DNA of 64,000 nucleotides from contig NZ_MCGB01000057.1 in assembly GCF_001699815.1 (NCBI RefSeq), positions 186,001 to 250,000 of the forward strand, given 5' to 3'. Positions within the stretch are counted from its first letter, which is position 1. Each line of letters begins with the position of its first letter. The position numbers and the translations under genes are program-made. The notes under the pieces were generated by a model. That model ran no database searches, was not told the origin of the DNA, and saw only the letters and a list, made by a program, of their open reading frames with translations. Positions 50,430-59,539 of this stretch are shown here, in pieces. The stretch is from Ralstonia pickettii. GTDB taxonomy: Bacteria > Pseudomonadota > Gammaproteobacteria > Burkholderiales > Burkholderiaceae.

Positions 50430-51610
50430 GCGCAACGCGCCGCCCACACAGGCGGCGCAGCGTTTGTCTTCAGCCGAGATACTCCAGGATCGCCTGCAGC
50501 CGCACCCAAAGCGGCGCTGCGGGCGCCGTCCCAGCCCACGCGTGCGTCGGGCAGGTCGGCGTTGTCCTTGAACGGCATTTCCAGCGTCAACGACAGGCAG
50601 CCATAGGTGTGGCCGATGTACTTGGAGGCGAGCTTGAGCGCGTCTTCGTTGTACCTGCTGGCCTCGTAGCCGTATCGCGTCTGGAAATCCGGTGATGCCC
50701 GCAGGAAGGCCGCGACAAAGCGGTCCTGATCGGCACGCTGTGCATCGGTAAAGCCGGGCAGCATTTCACTGCCGGCCACAAACACATAAGGCAGCGCCTC
50801 GTCGCCGTGGATGTCGAAAAACAGGTCGACGCCGGTTTGCTCGATGGCCTGCCGCACAGCCAACACCTCGGGACTGCGCTGCGCGTCGGGTTCCATCCAC
50901 TCGCGGTTCAGGTTGGCGCCTGCGGCATTGGTGCGCAGGTTGCCCAGGGACGAGCCATCCGGGTTCATGTTCGGCACGATATGGAAGACGGCGCGCTCGG
51001 CGAGCACACGGCCGATGGGATCGCCGCGCCAGACACCCTGACGCGTCAGGCGTGCGAGCAGCCCTTCAACGAACCATTCGGCCATCGTCTCGCCCGGATG
51101 CTGGCGCGCGATGATCCACACGTTTTTCTTGCCGGGGCCGGGTTCACCGACGGTGATGCTGGTCATGTCGCGGCCCTGCACCGTTTGCCCCAGGCGCTGC
51201 GTGCGCACGCCCGGCTGCGTTTGCGCAGCGGCCACGAGCGAAAGGTGTCGCTCGTCCGAATACGGCTCGAAATAGGCAAACCAGATGCTGTCGTGCTCGG
51301 GCGTCACCTCGACCGTCAACGTCTTGCCGTCATAGCGGGTCGGCACACGAAACCAGTGCTCGCGGTCATACGAGGCGACGGCGCGGTAGTCCTTCCAGCC
51401 GGAGGCGTAGGTGCATTCGCCGGCGTTTTCCAGGGCCAACTTGCAGGCCTGGCCCTGCACGCCTTGCAGGCGAAAGTGGAACCACTGCGTGAAGTCAGCG
51501 TGCGAATCGCGGCGAATGCGCAGGCGGATGGCATCGGCGCGTGCGGCATCGACGATTTCGATGGCGCCGCTGTCGAACGCGCTGGAGATGTGCGGTTGAT
51601 TGGCAGTCAT
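50426..51610 (-). CDS. M14-type cytosolic carboxypeptidase
   Basis: A 394-residue zinc peptidase without a signal peptide. The N-terminal part (about 1-130) is the beta-sandwich region of cytosolic carboxypeptidases. The zinc ligands are in ARQHPGETMAEWF (HxxE) and FFDIHGDEALP; LNREWMEPD and the Glu of SLTLEMPFKDN complete the M14 site. The last 20 or so residues look out of frame: another frame ends at 50470 with RLQAILEYLG, a more natural C-terminus, which suggests a one-base insertion near 50500. The active-site part is intact either way. Confidence 0.88.
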   Translation of the reverse strand: MTANQPHISSAFDSGAIEIVDAARADAIRLRIRRDSHADFTQWFHFRLQGVQGQACKLALENAGECTYASGWKDYRAVASYDREHWFRVPTRYDGKTLTVEVTPEHDSIWFAYFEPYSDERHLSLVAAAQTQPGVRTQRLGQTVQGRDMTSITVGEPGPGKKNVWIIARQHPGETMAEWFVEGLLARLTRQGVWRGDPIGRVLAERAVFHIVPNMNPDGSSLGNLRTNAAGANLNREWMEPDAQRSPEVLAVRQAIEQTGVDLFFDIHGDEALPYVFVAGSEMLPGFTDAQRADQDRFVAAFLRASPDFQTRYGYEASRYNEDALKLASKYIGHTYGCLSLTLEMPFKDNADLPDARVGWDGARSAALGAAAGDPGVSRLKTNAAPPVWAARCA

Positions 51611-51624
51611 GTCAGATCCTGCGA

Positions 51625-52398
51625 TCAGGTGAGCTTGCGGCGGAAGACCCAGCGCTCGTCGTCGGAATCGGCAGCGGCAAAGGCATAGCCGTCGACATCG
51701 AACGCCTTGAGCTTGCGCGGATCGGTGATACGGTGCTCGATCGCATAGCGCGCCATCAGACCGCGCGCACGCTTTGCGTAGAACGAAATGATCTTGTACT
51801 GGCCGTTCTTCCAGTCTTCAAACACCGGCGTGACGATGCGCGCCTTGAGCACCTTGGGCCGCACCACCTTGAAATACTCTTCCGACGCGAGATTGACGAG
51901 CACGGCGTCGTCGTCCTGCTTGAAGAGCTCGTTAAGCGCGAGCGTCACGTCATCGCCCCAGAAGGCGTACAAATCCTTGCCGCGCGGATTGGCAAGGCGC
52001 GTGCCCATTTCCAGGCGATACGGCTGCATCCAGTCGAGCGGACGCAGCACGCCGTAAAGCCCCGACAGAATCCGCAGATGCTTCTGCGCGAACTGCAGAT
52101 CGTCCACCGCCAGCGAGTTGGCATCGAGCCCGCCGTAGACATCGCCGTCGAAGGCCAACGCGGCCTGCTTGCTGTTTTCGGCAGTGAATTCGGGCGACCA
52201 ATCGGCATAGCGCGTGGCATTGAGCGCCGCCAACGGGTCGGAAATGTGCATGAGCGTGCCGATCTGGGCCGGCGACAGCTTGCGAAGCACGTCAATGAGT
52301 TCTGCGGAGCGCTCGATGAAATCGGGCAGCGTGTGGGTCTTGGTGCGCGGCGGCGTGTCGTAGTCGAGCGACTTGGCCGGCGAGAGGACGATGATCAT
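51625..52398 (-). CDS. yaaA: YaaA family peroxide stress protein
   Basis: A 257-residue protein of the YaaA/DUF328 family, which in E. coli lowers free iron and damage during peroxide stress. [39 protein letters not shown] and [13 protein letters not shown] are diagnostic. The ATG at 52398 overlaps the possible 5' end of the divergent PIN-domain gene. Confidence 0.95.
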   Translation of the reverse strand: MIIVLSPAKSLDYDTPPRTKTHTLPDFIERSAELIDVLRKLSPAQIGTLMHISDPLAALNATRYADWSPEFTAENSKQAALAFDGDVYGGLDANSLAVDDLQFAQKHLRILSGLYGVLRPLDWMQPYRLEMGTRLANPRGKDLYAFWGDDVTLALNELFKQDDDAVLVNLASEEYFKVVRPKVLKARIVTPVFEDWKNGQYKIISFYAKRARGLMARYAIEHRITDPRKLKAFDVDGYAFAAADSDDERWVFRRKLT

Positions 52399-52435
52399 GT
52401 CAGAATCGCGGTTCACAAGTCTGGAATTGTATCGA

Positions 52436-52960
52436 ATGGCAGACGCTGCCGCCCTCGCCCACTCCACCCAGGCTCCGGCCCCGCGCGTGGTGCTGGACTC
52501 CAACATCTGGGTCGACATCCTGATCTTCGACGATGCGGTTGCGCGCCCGATCCGCGCTGCGCTGGAAGCCGGCCGGCTGGACGCCATCATCAGCCCCGCC
52601 TGTCGCGAAGAACTGCGCCGCGTGCTCGGCTACCCGCAATTCGCCCGGTACGCCGTCGACGCGAAAGCCGCACTCGCGTGGGTCGATCGCGTAACCCGAT
52701 CCGTCGCCGATCCTGAAGACGCGGCCCGCGTGCAAGGCGAAGCGTTCGTCCCGCGCTGCAAGGATCGCGACGACCAGAAATTTCTCGCGCTCGCCGATGC
52801 CGCCGACGTTGCCTATCTCGTTTCCAAGGACCGCGCCGTGCTCAAGCTCAGGCGCCGCATGGCCAAGTATTGCGACGTGGCGGTGTTGCCACCCAAGCAG
52901 TTCGTCGCGCTGGTCCAGTTGGAAAACGCGTCCCTTGCTGCAATCCCAAATCAAGCCTGA
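52436..52960 (+). CDS. PIN-domain protein, COG1569-type putative toxin
   Basis: A 174-residue protein of the PIN-like family often labelled putative toxin. The acidic site residues are visible: Asp21 in [10 protein letters not shown], Glu in [11 protein letters not shown] and the aspartates in [25 protein letters not shown], so it should be an active metal-dependent RNase. No antitoxin gene is adjacent: yaaA is upstream and divergent, and an aminotransferase follows by 12 bp. The start at 52436 avoids overlap with yaaA; ATG 52397 is possible. Confidence 0.82.
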   Translation: MADAAALAHSTQAPAPRVVLDSNIWVDILIFDDAVARPIRAALEAGRLDAIISPACREELRRVLGYPQFARYAVDAKAALAWVDRVTRSVADPEDAARVQGEAFVPRCKDRDDQKFLALADAADVAYLVSKDRAVLKLRRRMAKYCDVAVLPPKQFVALVQLENASLAAIPNQA

Positions 52961-52972
52961 AGCCGTCTTGTC

Positions 52973-54145
52973 ATGACCACTGTTGAATCGCTCGCGCCCA
53001 TCGCCCCGCCGCCGTCGCGGCTACCGAATGTCGGCACCACCATCTTCACCGTGATGTCTGCGCTGGCCGTGGAAAAGCAGGCCGTCAACCTGGGCCAGGG
53101 CTTTCCTGATTTCGATTGCGATCCGCGCATCGTCGATGCGGTGTCCGACGCCATGCGCGCCGGCCTGAACCAATACCCGCCGATGACCGGCGTGCCCGCC
53201 CTGCGCCAGGCCATCGCCGCGAAGATCGCCAATCTGTACGGCCACGCTTACGATGCCGACCGCGAGATCACCATCACCGCCGGCGCCACGCAGGCGCTGC
53301 TGACCACCGTGCTGTGCTGCGTGCATCCGGGCGACGAAGTCATCGTCTTCGAGCCGACGTACGACAGCTACATCCCTTCGATTGAACTGGCGGGCGGCAA
53401 GGTTGTGCCGATCACGCTGAACGCGCCGGACTTCCGCATCCCGTTCGACACGCTGGCCGCGGCCATCACGCCGCGCACGCGTCTGATCATGCTGAACACA
53501 CCGCACAACCCGACCGGCACGGTCTGGCATGCGGACGACATGCGCAAGCTCGCCGAGATCCTCGCGCCGACCAACGTGCTGCTGCTCTCCGATGAGGTGT
53601 ACGAGCACATGGTGTACGACGGCGTGCCGCATGCCTCGGTGGCGCGCATTCCCGAGCTGGCGCGGCGCGCCTTCGTGGTGTCGAGTTTCGGCAAGACGTA
53701 TCACGTGACAGGCTGGAAGGTCGGCTACGTGGCCGCGCCCGCCGCGCTCATGGCGGAATTCCGCAAGGTGCACCAGTTCAACGTGTTCACCGTCAATACG
53801 CCGATGCAGCACGGCCTGGCAAGCTACATGGCCGATCCGCGTCCATACCTGGAGTTGCCGGCGTTCTATCAGCACAAGCGCGACCTGTTCCGCGCGGGGC
53901 TGGGGAAGACGCGCTTCAAGCTGCTGCCCTGTCAGGGCACGTACTTCCAGTGCGTGGATTACAGCGCCATCTCCGATCTGCCCGAGGCCGAGTTCGCCAA
54001 GTGGCTGACGAGCGAGATTGGCGTGGCGGCAATTCCCGTGTCGGCGTTCTACTCGCAGCCGCACGAATCGGGCGTGGTGCGCTTCTGCTTCGCCAAGAAA
54101 GACGAAACGCTCCAGGTTGCCCTGGAGCGTTTGTCGAAGGTGTAA
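52973..54145 (+). CDS. PLP-dependent aminotransferase, methionine aminotransferase (YbdL)-like
   Basis: A 390-residue class I/II aminotransferase. AVNLGQGFPDFDCDPRIVDAV and LNQYPPMTGVPALRQAIA are typical of YbdL/kynurenine-type enzymes; the PLP Lys is in SSFGKTYHVTGWKVGY, and TPHNPTGTVW and the C-terminal Arg of SGVVRFCFAKK complete the site. It probably transaminates methionine or aromatic amino acids. It follows the PIN gene by 12 bp and converges on the GST gene. Confidence 0.9.
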   Translation: MTTVESLAPIAPPPSRLPNVGTTIFTVMSALAVEKQAVNLGQGFPDFDCDPRIVDAVSDAMRAGLNQYPPMTGVPALRQAIAAKIANLYGHAYDADREITITAGATQALLTTVLCCVHPGDEVIVFEPTYDSYIPSIELAGGKVVPITLNAPDFRIPFDTLAAAITPRTRLIMLNTPHNPTGTVWHADDMRKLAEILAPTNVLLLSDEVYEHMVYDGVPHASVARIPELARRAFVVSSFGKTYHVTGWKVGYVAAPAALMAEFRKVHQFNVFTVNTPMQHGLASYMADPRPYLELPAFYQHKRDLFRAGLGKTRFKLLPCQGTYFQCVDYSAISDLPEAEFAKWLTSEIGVAAIPVSAFYSQPHESGVVRFCFAKKDETLQVALERLSKV

Positions 54146-54165
54146 AACCGTAAGGCCGAGGCCGA

Positions 54166-54819
54166 TCAGCGCTTGCTGGCGTAGTGCGCAAGCATCTGCT
54201 CGAGATTGGCCTTGCTGTCTGCCCGCACTTTCTGCACGTTGGGATTCTCGGCCATCTTGGCCAGGTAAGGCTTGACGCCTTCGACCTGCGCCAGCAGGTC
54301 TTCACCGTAGATGATCTTGGTGGCCTGACTCACCAGCGGGAAGTGCACGATGGCCGCGCAGTCGGCGATGGTGAACGTGTCGCCCGCTACGTAAGGCGAG
54401 AACTTGAACAGCTTGGCCGCCGCCGGGATGTTCTTCTGCAGTTGTTCGCGCACCTTGACCTTCAGGTTGTCGCTGATCTTGCCGCCGAAGAACGCTTCGG
54501 GAAACAGCTGGCGCGCGACCAGTTCCAGATGCAGCTCCAGGAACGTGACAATCTCACGCACCTTGGCCGCCTTGAACGGATCGGCCGGAATCAGCGGATG
54601 TTGTGGGTAGCGCGCCTCCAGGTAATCGAGGATGACCTGCGATTCGCACATTCCACCGTCCTCGCCCACGAGATACGGCACCTTGTGCAGCGGCGACACC
54701 TCGCCGTCGGTCTGGTCCGGCCAGCGCAGCGATTCCTCGAACGCAATCCCCTTCTCCATCAGCGCGAGCTTGACCTTGTTGTAGTAGTTGCTCGCGGCAA
54801 AACCGTATAGCGTCAGCAT
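54166..54819 (-). CDS. glutathione S-transferase family protein
   Basis: A 217-residue GST: N-terminal thioredoxin-like half with LTLYGFAASNYYNKVKLALMEKGI, a short VPYLVGEDGGMCESQVILDYLE glutathione-side motif (about 47-69), and a helical C-terminal half with the capping-box DTFTIADCAAIVHFP. The substrate is unknown. It is a single gene, convergent with the aminotransferase and divergent from the acyl-CoA dehydrogenase cluster. Confidence 0.92.
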   Translation of the reverse strand: MLTLYGFAASNYYNKVKLALMEKGIAFEESLRWPDQTDGEVSPLHKVPYLVGEDGGMCESQVILDYLEARYPQHPLIPADPFKAAKVREIVTFLELHLELVARQLFPEAFFGGKISDNLKVKVREQLQKNIPAAAKLFKFSPYVAGDTFTIADCAAIVHFPLVSQATKIIYGEDLLAQVEGVKPYLAKMAENPNVQKVRADSKANLEQMLAHYASKR

Positions 54820-54928
54820 GAACCCATCTCCTTGGTAATTTGGCCGTCCGTTATGGTCGGTGCGGATGCCAGAAATCGCACGCTCGTGCTATTTTAGCCA
54901 GACTTCTTTCGATCGCAGCGGATTTCAT

Positions 54929-56437
54929 ATGCAGACTATCGGGATTGTGGGCACCGGCGCCATGGGGCGCGGCATTGCACAGATCGCGGCCCAGGCAGGT
55001 TTGCGCGTCAAACTGTTCGACGCCAATCCGCAAGCCGTGGAAGCGGCGCGCACGGCGCTGGCCGACACGCTGGCCAAGCTGGCCGCCAAGGGCAAGCTCA
55101 CAGCAGATGAAGCTGACGCCACAATCGCCCGCCTGATTCCGGCCGGCGCCCTCTCCGACCTGGCCGACTGCGATCTGGTGGTCGAGGCCATCGTCGAGAA
55201 GCTCGACGTCAAGCGCGACCTCTTCCGTCAACTCGAAGACATCGTCCGCGCGGATGCCATCCTGGCGTCGAATACCTCATCGCTGTCGATCACCGCGATT
55301 GCCGCGACATGCAAACACCCGGAGCGCGTCGCTGGTTTCCACTTCTTCAACCCGGTTCCGCTGATGAAGGTGGTCGAAGTCATCGACGGCCTGCGCAGCG
55401 CACCCGCCACCGGTGACGCCCTGGCCGCACTGGCCAAGCGCATGGGTCACACCGCCGTGCGCTGCATCGACATGCCGGGCTTCATCGTCAACCACGCCGG
55501 GCGCGGCATGAATACCGAAGGGCTGCGCGTGGCGCAGGAAAGTGTGGCGGCCTATGCGGACATCGACGCCATCATGCGCGAGCAGGCCGGCTTCCGCATG
55601 GGGCCGTTCGAGTTGATGGACCTCACAGGGCTGGATGTTTCGCACCCGGTGATGGAATCGGTCTACCGCCAGTTCTACGACGAGCCGCGCTATCGTCCGT
55701 CGCAGATCACGGCGTTGCGCTTTGCCGGCAGCATTCTGGGCCGCAAGACGGGCGAAGGGTTCTACCGCTATCCGGAAGGACAGAAACAGGTGCCGGCTGA
55801 AGCGCCCGCCCCGTCCGCGCGCCCGTCTTCAGTGTGGATCAGCCGCGCGCATGACGCCGGCCACGCCGCAGCGCAGCGCCTGTTGCTCGATCTGGGCATT
55901 ACGCCCGAAGGCGGTTCCAAACCGTCCGCCGACGCATTGATCATCGTCACGCCGCGCGGGCTGGATGCCACGGCCTGCGTGACCGCCGAGGGGCTCGACG
56001 CACGCCGCACCGTGGCGCTCGACACGCTCTATCCGTTTGCCGCCACCAAGCGCCGCACGCTGATGACCACACCCGCCACCGACGCAGCCTACCGCGATGC
56101 CGCACACGGCTTGCTCGCGTCCGACGGCGTACCGGTCACGGTGATCCGCGATTCGGGTGGCTTTGTCGCGCAGCGCATCGTCGCATGCATCGTCAACATC
56201 GCGTGCGATATCGCACAGCAGCGCATTGCTACGCCCACCGACATCGACCTCGCCGTCACGCTGGGGCTCGGTTATCCCAAAGGGCCGCTGGCACTCGGCG
56301 ATACGCTGGGCACGAACGCCATCCTGGAAGTCCTGCAGAATCTCTACGCGCTTTATGGCGATCCGCGCTATCGCCCGAGCCCGTGGCTGCTGCGCCGTGC
56401 CCGTCTGGGCATGTCGCTGCTCACGCCTGATGCCTGA
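54929..56437 (+). CDS. 3-hydroxyacyl-CoA dehydrogenase, two-domain (PaaH-like)
   Basis: A 502-residue NAD-dependent enzyme. The Rossmann motif GIVGTGAMGRGIAQIAAQAG is at 5-24, and the catalytic His138/Glu150 pair lies in HFFNPVPLMKVVEV. A first C-terminal HCDH domain ends near 285, then a second HCDH-type domain covers about 315-500 (DSGGFVAQRIVACIVNIACD). This double arrangement is that of PaaH/PaaC of phenylacetate degradation and of beta-oxidation dehydrogenases. The ATG at 54929 is chosen because the NAD motif begins there. An enoyl-CoA hydratase gene follows by 33 bp. Confidence 0.93.
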   Translation: MQTIGIVGTGAMGRGIAQIAAQAGLRVKLFDANPQAVEAARTALADTLAKLAAKGKLTADEADATIARLIPAGALSDLADCDLVVEAIVEKLDVKRDLFRQLEDIVRADAILASNTSSLSITAIAATCKHPERVAGFHFFNPVPLMKVVEVIDGLRSAPATGDALAALAKRMGHTAVRCIDMPGFIVNHAGRGMNTEGLRVAQESVAAYADIDAIMREQAGFRMGPFELMDLTGLDVSHPVMESVYRQFYDEPRYRPSQITALRFAGSILGRKTGEGFYRYPEGQKQVPAEAPAPSARPSSVWISRAHDAGHAAAQRLLLDLGITPEGGSKPSADALIIVTPRGLDATACVTAEGLDARRTVALDTLYPFAATKRRTLMTTPATDAAYRDAAHGLLASDGVPVTVIRDSGGFVAQRIVACIVNIACDIAQQRIATPTDIDLAVTLGLGYPKGPLALGDTLGTNAILEVLQNLYALYGDPRYRPSPWLLRRARLGMSLLTPDA

Positions 56438-56470
56438 CGCCTGATTGCCGCTTACCCTGACGAGGCCGCC

Positions 56471-57250
56471 ATGACCGCGCAACTGCTCTCCAAACGCATC
56501 GGTTCGACGCTGGTGCTGACGCTGTCCAACCCTGACGCGCGCAACGCGCTGGACCCGGTGATGTACACCGCGTCGATGGAAGCGCTGGACCGCGCCGCCA
56601 ACGACAACGAGATCCGCGCCATCATCTTCACGGGCGACGGCAACGCCTTCTGTGCGGGCGGTAATCTGAACCGCCTGCTGGAAAACCGTAGCAAGCCGCG
56701 CAGCGTTCAAGAAGAAGGCATCGACGCGCTCAACCACTGGATCGAGACGATCCGCACGTTTCCCAAGCCGGTGATCGCCGCGGTGGAGGGCCCAGCGGCC
56801 GGCGCAGGTTTCTCGCTGGTGCTGGCGTGCGATTTTGCGATTGCCGCGTCGGATGCGAAGTTCGTGATGGCGTATGTGAACGTGGCGCTTACGCCGGACG
56901 GCGGCGGCTCATGGCACATCGCGCGCTTCCTGCCGCGCCCGCTGGCGAGCGAAATCATCATGCTCGGCAAGCCTGTCAGCGCGGAGCGGCTGGCGCACTT
57001 CGGGCTCATCAATGAGGTGGTCAAACCTGGCGAGGCGCTGGACCAGGCATTGGCACTCGCGGAAAAACTCGCTGCGCAATCGCCGCACGCGGTGGGCCGC
57101 ATCAAGGGCCTGATCGCCCACGCCGAAGACGCCTCGCTGCACGATCACCTCAAGGCCGAGCAGCACAGCTTTGTCGAAGCGCTGCACCACGCCGATGGCA
57201 ACGAAGGCATCTCGGCCTTCCTGCAAAAGCGCAAACCCCAATACCGCTAG
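56471..57250 (+). CDS. enoyl-CoA hydratase/isomerase, PaaG-like
   Basis: A 259-residue crotonase. The oxyanion-hole segments are FTGDGNAFCAGGNLNRLL and GPAAGAGFSLVLACDFAIAA. The usual catalytic Glu pair is not there: the segment VNVALTPDGGGSW has Asp in place of the second Glu, as in PaaG-type isomerase/hydratases, so isomerase activity is plausible. It forms a unit with the dehydrogenase upstream and a phosphatase gene 12 bp downstream. Confidence 0.88.
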   Translation: MTAQLLSKRIGSTLVLTLSNPDARNALDPVMYTASMEALDRAANDNEIRAIIFTGDGNAFCAGGNLNRLLENRSKPRSVQEEGIDALNHWIETIRTFPKPVIAAVEGPAAGAGFSLVLACDFAIAASDAKFVMAYVNVALTPDGGGSWHIARFLPRPLASEIIMLGKPVSAERLAHFGLINEVVKPGEALDQALALAEKLAAQSPHAVGRIKGLIAHAEDASLHDHLKAEQHSFVEALHHADGNEGISAFLQKRKPQYR

Positions 57251-57262
57251 TTTCAGGCTCGC

Positions 57263-57997
57263 ATGGTTCCCTTCCCGACACCCAACCGCCGCCGCGTCTA
57301 CCTGATGCGTCACGGCGCCGTCACGTACTTCGACGAAACCGGCCGGCCCGTTCCGTCGCCCGAGGCCGTGCCGCTCAACGAACTGGGCCGCAGCCAAGCC
57401 ACCGCTGCCGGCAAGATCTTCGCCGCCGAGAACATCGTCTTCGACCGCGTGATCGTCAGTGGCTTGCCGCGCACGGTGGAAACCGCGCAGCGTGTGCTGG
57501 CCGAGATGCCCGCGATGCAGGAACGCGGCATTGCGCTTGAACACTGGCCCGAGCTGCAGGAAATCCGAGGCGGCAAGCTGGCAGAAATTCCCGAGCACGA
57601 ACTCGCGCAAGCCTTCATCGGCGCGTTTGAAGGCACGGTGTCGGAAGACCGGCGCTTCCTCAACGGCGAGAGCATCGGCGAGTTTCTTGACCGCGTGACG
57701 CCGGCCATCGCCAGACTGCGTTCGCAAACCGACTGGGACACCGTGCTGCTCGTGCTGCATGGCGGCACCAACCGCGCGATCCTCTCGCATGCCATCACCG
57801 GCGGCGAGCGCGTGTTCTTCGGCAGCTTGGCCCAGACCGCCGGCTGCATCAACGTGCTCGATGTTGGTGATGCCCCGACCGACTGGGTGCTGCGCATGAG
57901 CAACTTCTCGGCACCCTCGCCCGCGCATCTCGGCTCGCGGCTGACGACGATGGAAGTGCTGCTGCAGCAGTACCTTCGCCATCGCCAACCGACCTGA
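57263..57997 (+). CDS. histidine phosphatase (phosphoglycerate-mutase-like)
   Basis: A 244-residue member of the branch-1 histidine phosphatases. The catalytic RHG is in VYLMRHGAVTYFDE and the second His in LVLHGGTNRAIL; ELGRSQATAAGKIF is also typical. The substrate cannot be predicted. It lies 12 bp after the enoyl-CoA hydratase gene and 38 bp before the ACAD10-like kinase, so it is probably in the same operon. Confidence 0.9.
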   Translation: MVPFPTPNRRRVYLMRHGAVTYFDETGRPVPSPEAVPLNELGRSQATAAGKIFAAENIVFDRVIVSGLPRTVETAQRVLAEMPAMQERGIALEHWPELQEIRGGKLAEIPEHELAQAFIGAFEGTVSEDRRFLNGESIGEFLDRVTPAIARLRSQTDWDTVLLVLHGGTNRAILSHAITGGERVFFGSLAQTAGCINVLDVGDAPTDWVLRMSNFSAPSPAHLGSRLTTMEVLLQQYLRHRQPT

Positions 57998-58035
57998 ACT
58001 TTCCTCGATACACAAGAAGATTCGGAGACACACCC

Positions 58036-59124
58036 ATGGCACAAACGGACCAGCAGGATTTTTCCGCCTTCGAGGGCACGCGCCCCGTGGCAGAACAGCA
58101 GAAGTTCGACATTGGCGCGCTGGAAGCGTGGATGCGCGAACACGTGGCCGGCTTTGCCGGCCCGCTCACGGTTGAACAGTTCAAGGGCGGCCAGTCGAAC
58201 CCGACGTTCAAGCTGATCACGCCGTCGCGCACGTACGTGATGCGCGCGAAGCCTGGCCCCAAGGCGAAGTTGCTGCCGTCGGCACACGCCATCGAGCGCG
58301 AATATCGGGTGATGGATGCGCTCGCCAAGACCGACGTCCCCGTCGCGAAGATGTATGCGCTGTGCGAAGACGAAGCCGTGATCGGCCGCGCCTTCTACAT
58401 CATGGAGTTCGTACAGGGCCGCGTGCTGTGGGATCAGGCCCTACCCGGCATGGCGCCCGCCGAGCGCACCGCGATCTATGACGAGATGAACCGCGTCATT
58501 TCTGCGCTGCACACGGTGGACTACGCCGCCATCGGCCTGGCCGACTACGGCAAACCCGGCAACTATTTCGCGCGCCAGATCGAGCGCTGGAGCAAGCAGT
58601 ACAAGCTGTCGGAAACCGAGTCGATTCCGGCCATGGACAACCTGATCGAATGGCTGCCCAAGCACGTGCCGCAGGAAGCCGAGGAAATCACCAGCATCGT
58701 TCACGGCGACTACCGGCTCGACAACCTGATCTTCCACCCGACCGAGCCGCGTGTGCTGGCCATCCTCGATTGGGAACTCTCGACGCTGGGCCACCCGCTG
58801 GCCGATTTCAGCTACCACTGCATGAGCTGGCACATCGAGCCGGGTCAGTTCCGCGGCGTGGCAGGTCTGGACTTCGCCGCCCTCGGCATCCCCACAGAAG
58901 CCGAGTACATCCGCCAATACGAAGAACGCACCGGCCGCCGCATCACAGGCGACTGGAACTTCTACCTCGCCTACAACATGTTCCGCATTGCCGGCATCCT
59001 GCAGGGGATCATGAAGCGCGTGGTGGATGGCACGGCGTCGTCGGCGCAGGCGATGGAAGCGGGCAAGCGCGCCCGCCCGATGGCCGAACTGGGCTGGAAG
59101 TACGCCCAGCAGGCCGGCGCCTGA
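58036..59124 (+). CDS. aminoglycoside-phosphotransferase-fold kinase, ACAD10/11-like
   Basis: A 362-residue kinase of the APH fold. The catalytic loop HGDYRLDNLIFHP and metal-binding AILDWELSTLGHPLADFSYH are intact. It resembles the kinase domain that is fused to acyl-CoA dehydrogenase in ACAD10/ACAD11. That family phosphorylates 4-hydroxyacyl-CoA before beta-oxidation in mammals. The matching acyl-CoA dehydrogenase gene lies 4 kb downstream at 63106, with thioesterase and regulators between. Confidence 0.9.
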   Translation: MAQTDQQDFSAFEGTRPVAEQQKFDIGALEAWMREHVAGFAGPLTVEQFKGGQSNPTFKLITPSRTYVMRAKPGPKAKLLPSAHAIEREYRVMDALAKTDVPVAKMYALCEDEAVIGRAFYIMEFVQGRVLWDQALPGMAPAERTAIYDEMNRVISALHTVDYAAIGLADYGKPGNYFARQIERWSKQYKLSETESIPAMDNLIEWLPKHVPQEAEEITSIVHGDYRLDNLIFHPTEPRVLAILDWELSTLGHPLADFSYHCMSWHIEPGQFRGVAGLDFAALGIPTEAEYIRQYEERTGRRITGDWNFYLAYNMFRIAGILQGIMKRVVDGTASSAQAMEAGKRARPMAELGWKYAQQAGA

Positions 59125-59134
59125 CGCCGCGGCT

Positions 59135-59539
59135 TTACTCGTGCTCGCGCGCTGCTTCCAGAGGACCGGACAGCGGCGCCTCCAGCTCCAGCACCACCCC
59201 GCCCGGCAACTGCACGAAGATCTGTGCAGCAGGCCGCGCGGGGTGTTTTTTTACCTGGTGCGGGATGCCGCTTTCGCGCACGGCGGCCAGCACATCGGCC
59301 GCGTCCTTCCCGGTGCGGAACGCGATATGCGAGAACACCAGCTCCGGCGTATCGCCCTCCTGCGTCACGAGATGGACCAGCGCATCATCGTTCTGGTATA
59401 GCCACGTGCCGGGAAACGGAAACGCCGGGCGCGGCCCCGGTTTCCAGCCGAGCACATCGGCGAAGAATTTCAGGATGGGCGCATCTCCTGCCACGTGAAA
59501 GTTCACGTGGTCGAAGGTCCAATCGCCGTCGGGTGTCAT
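59135..59539 (-). CDS. VOC-family (glyoxalase-like) protein
   Basis: A 134-residue protein with two VOC half-units: WTFDHVNFHVAGDAPILKFFADVLGWKPG, and LVFSHIAFRTGKDAADVLAAV. It ends GGVVLELEAPLSGP. Histidines and the C-terminal Glu could bind a metal. The substrate is unknown. Its start overlaps the SDR stop by 4 bp (ATGA), so the two are translationally coupled. Confidence 0.85.
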   Translation of the reverse strand: MTPDGDWTFDHVNFHVAGDAPILKFFADVLGWKPGPRPAFPFPGTWLYQNDDALVHLVTQEGDTPELVFSHIAFRTGKDAADVLAAVRESGIPHQVKKHPARPAAQIFVQLPGGVVLELEAPLSGPLEAAREHE

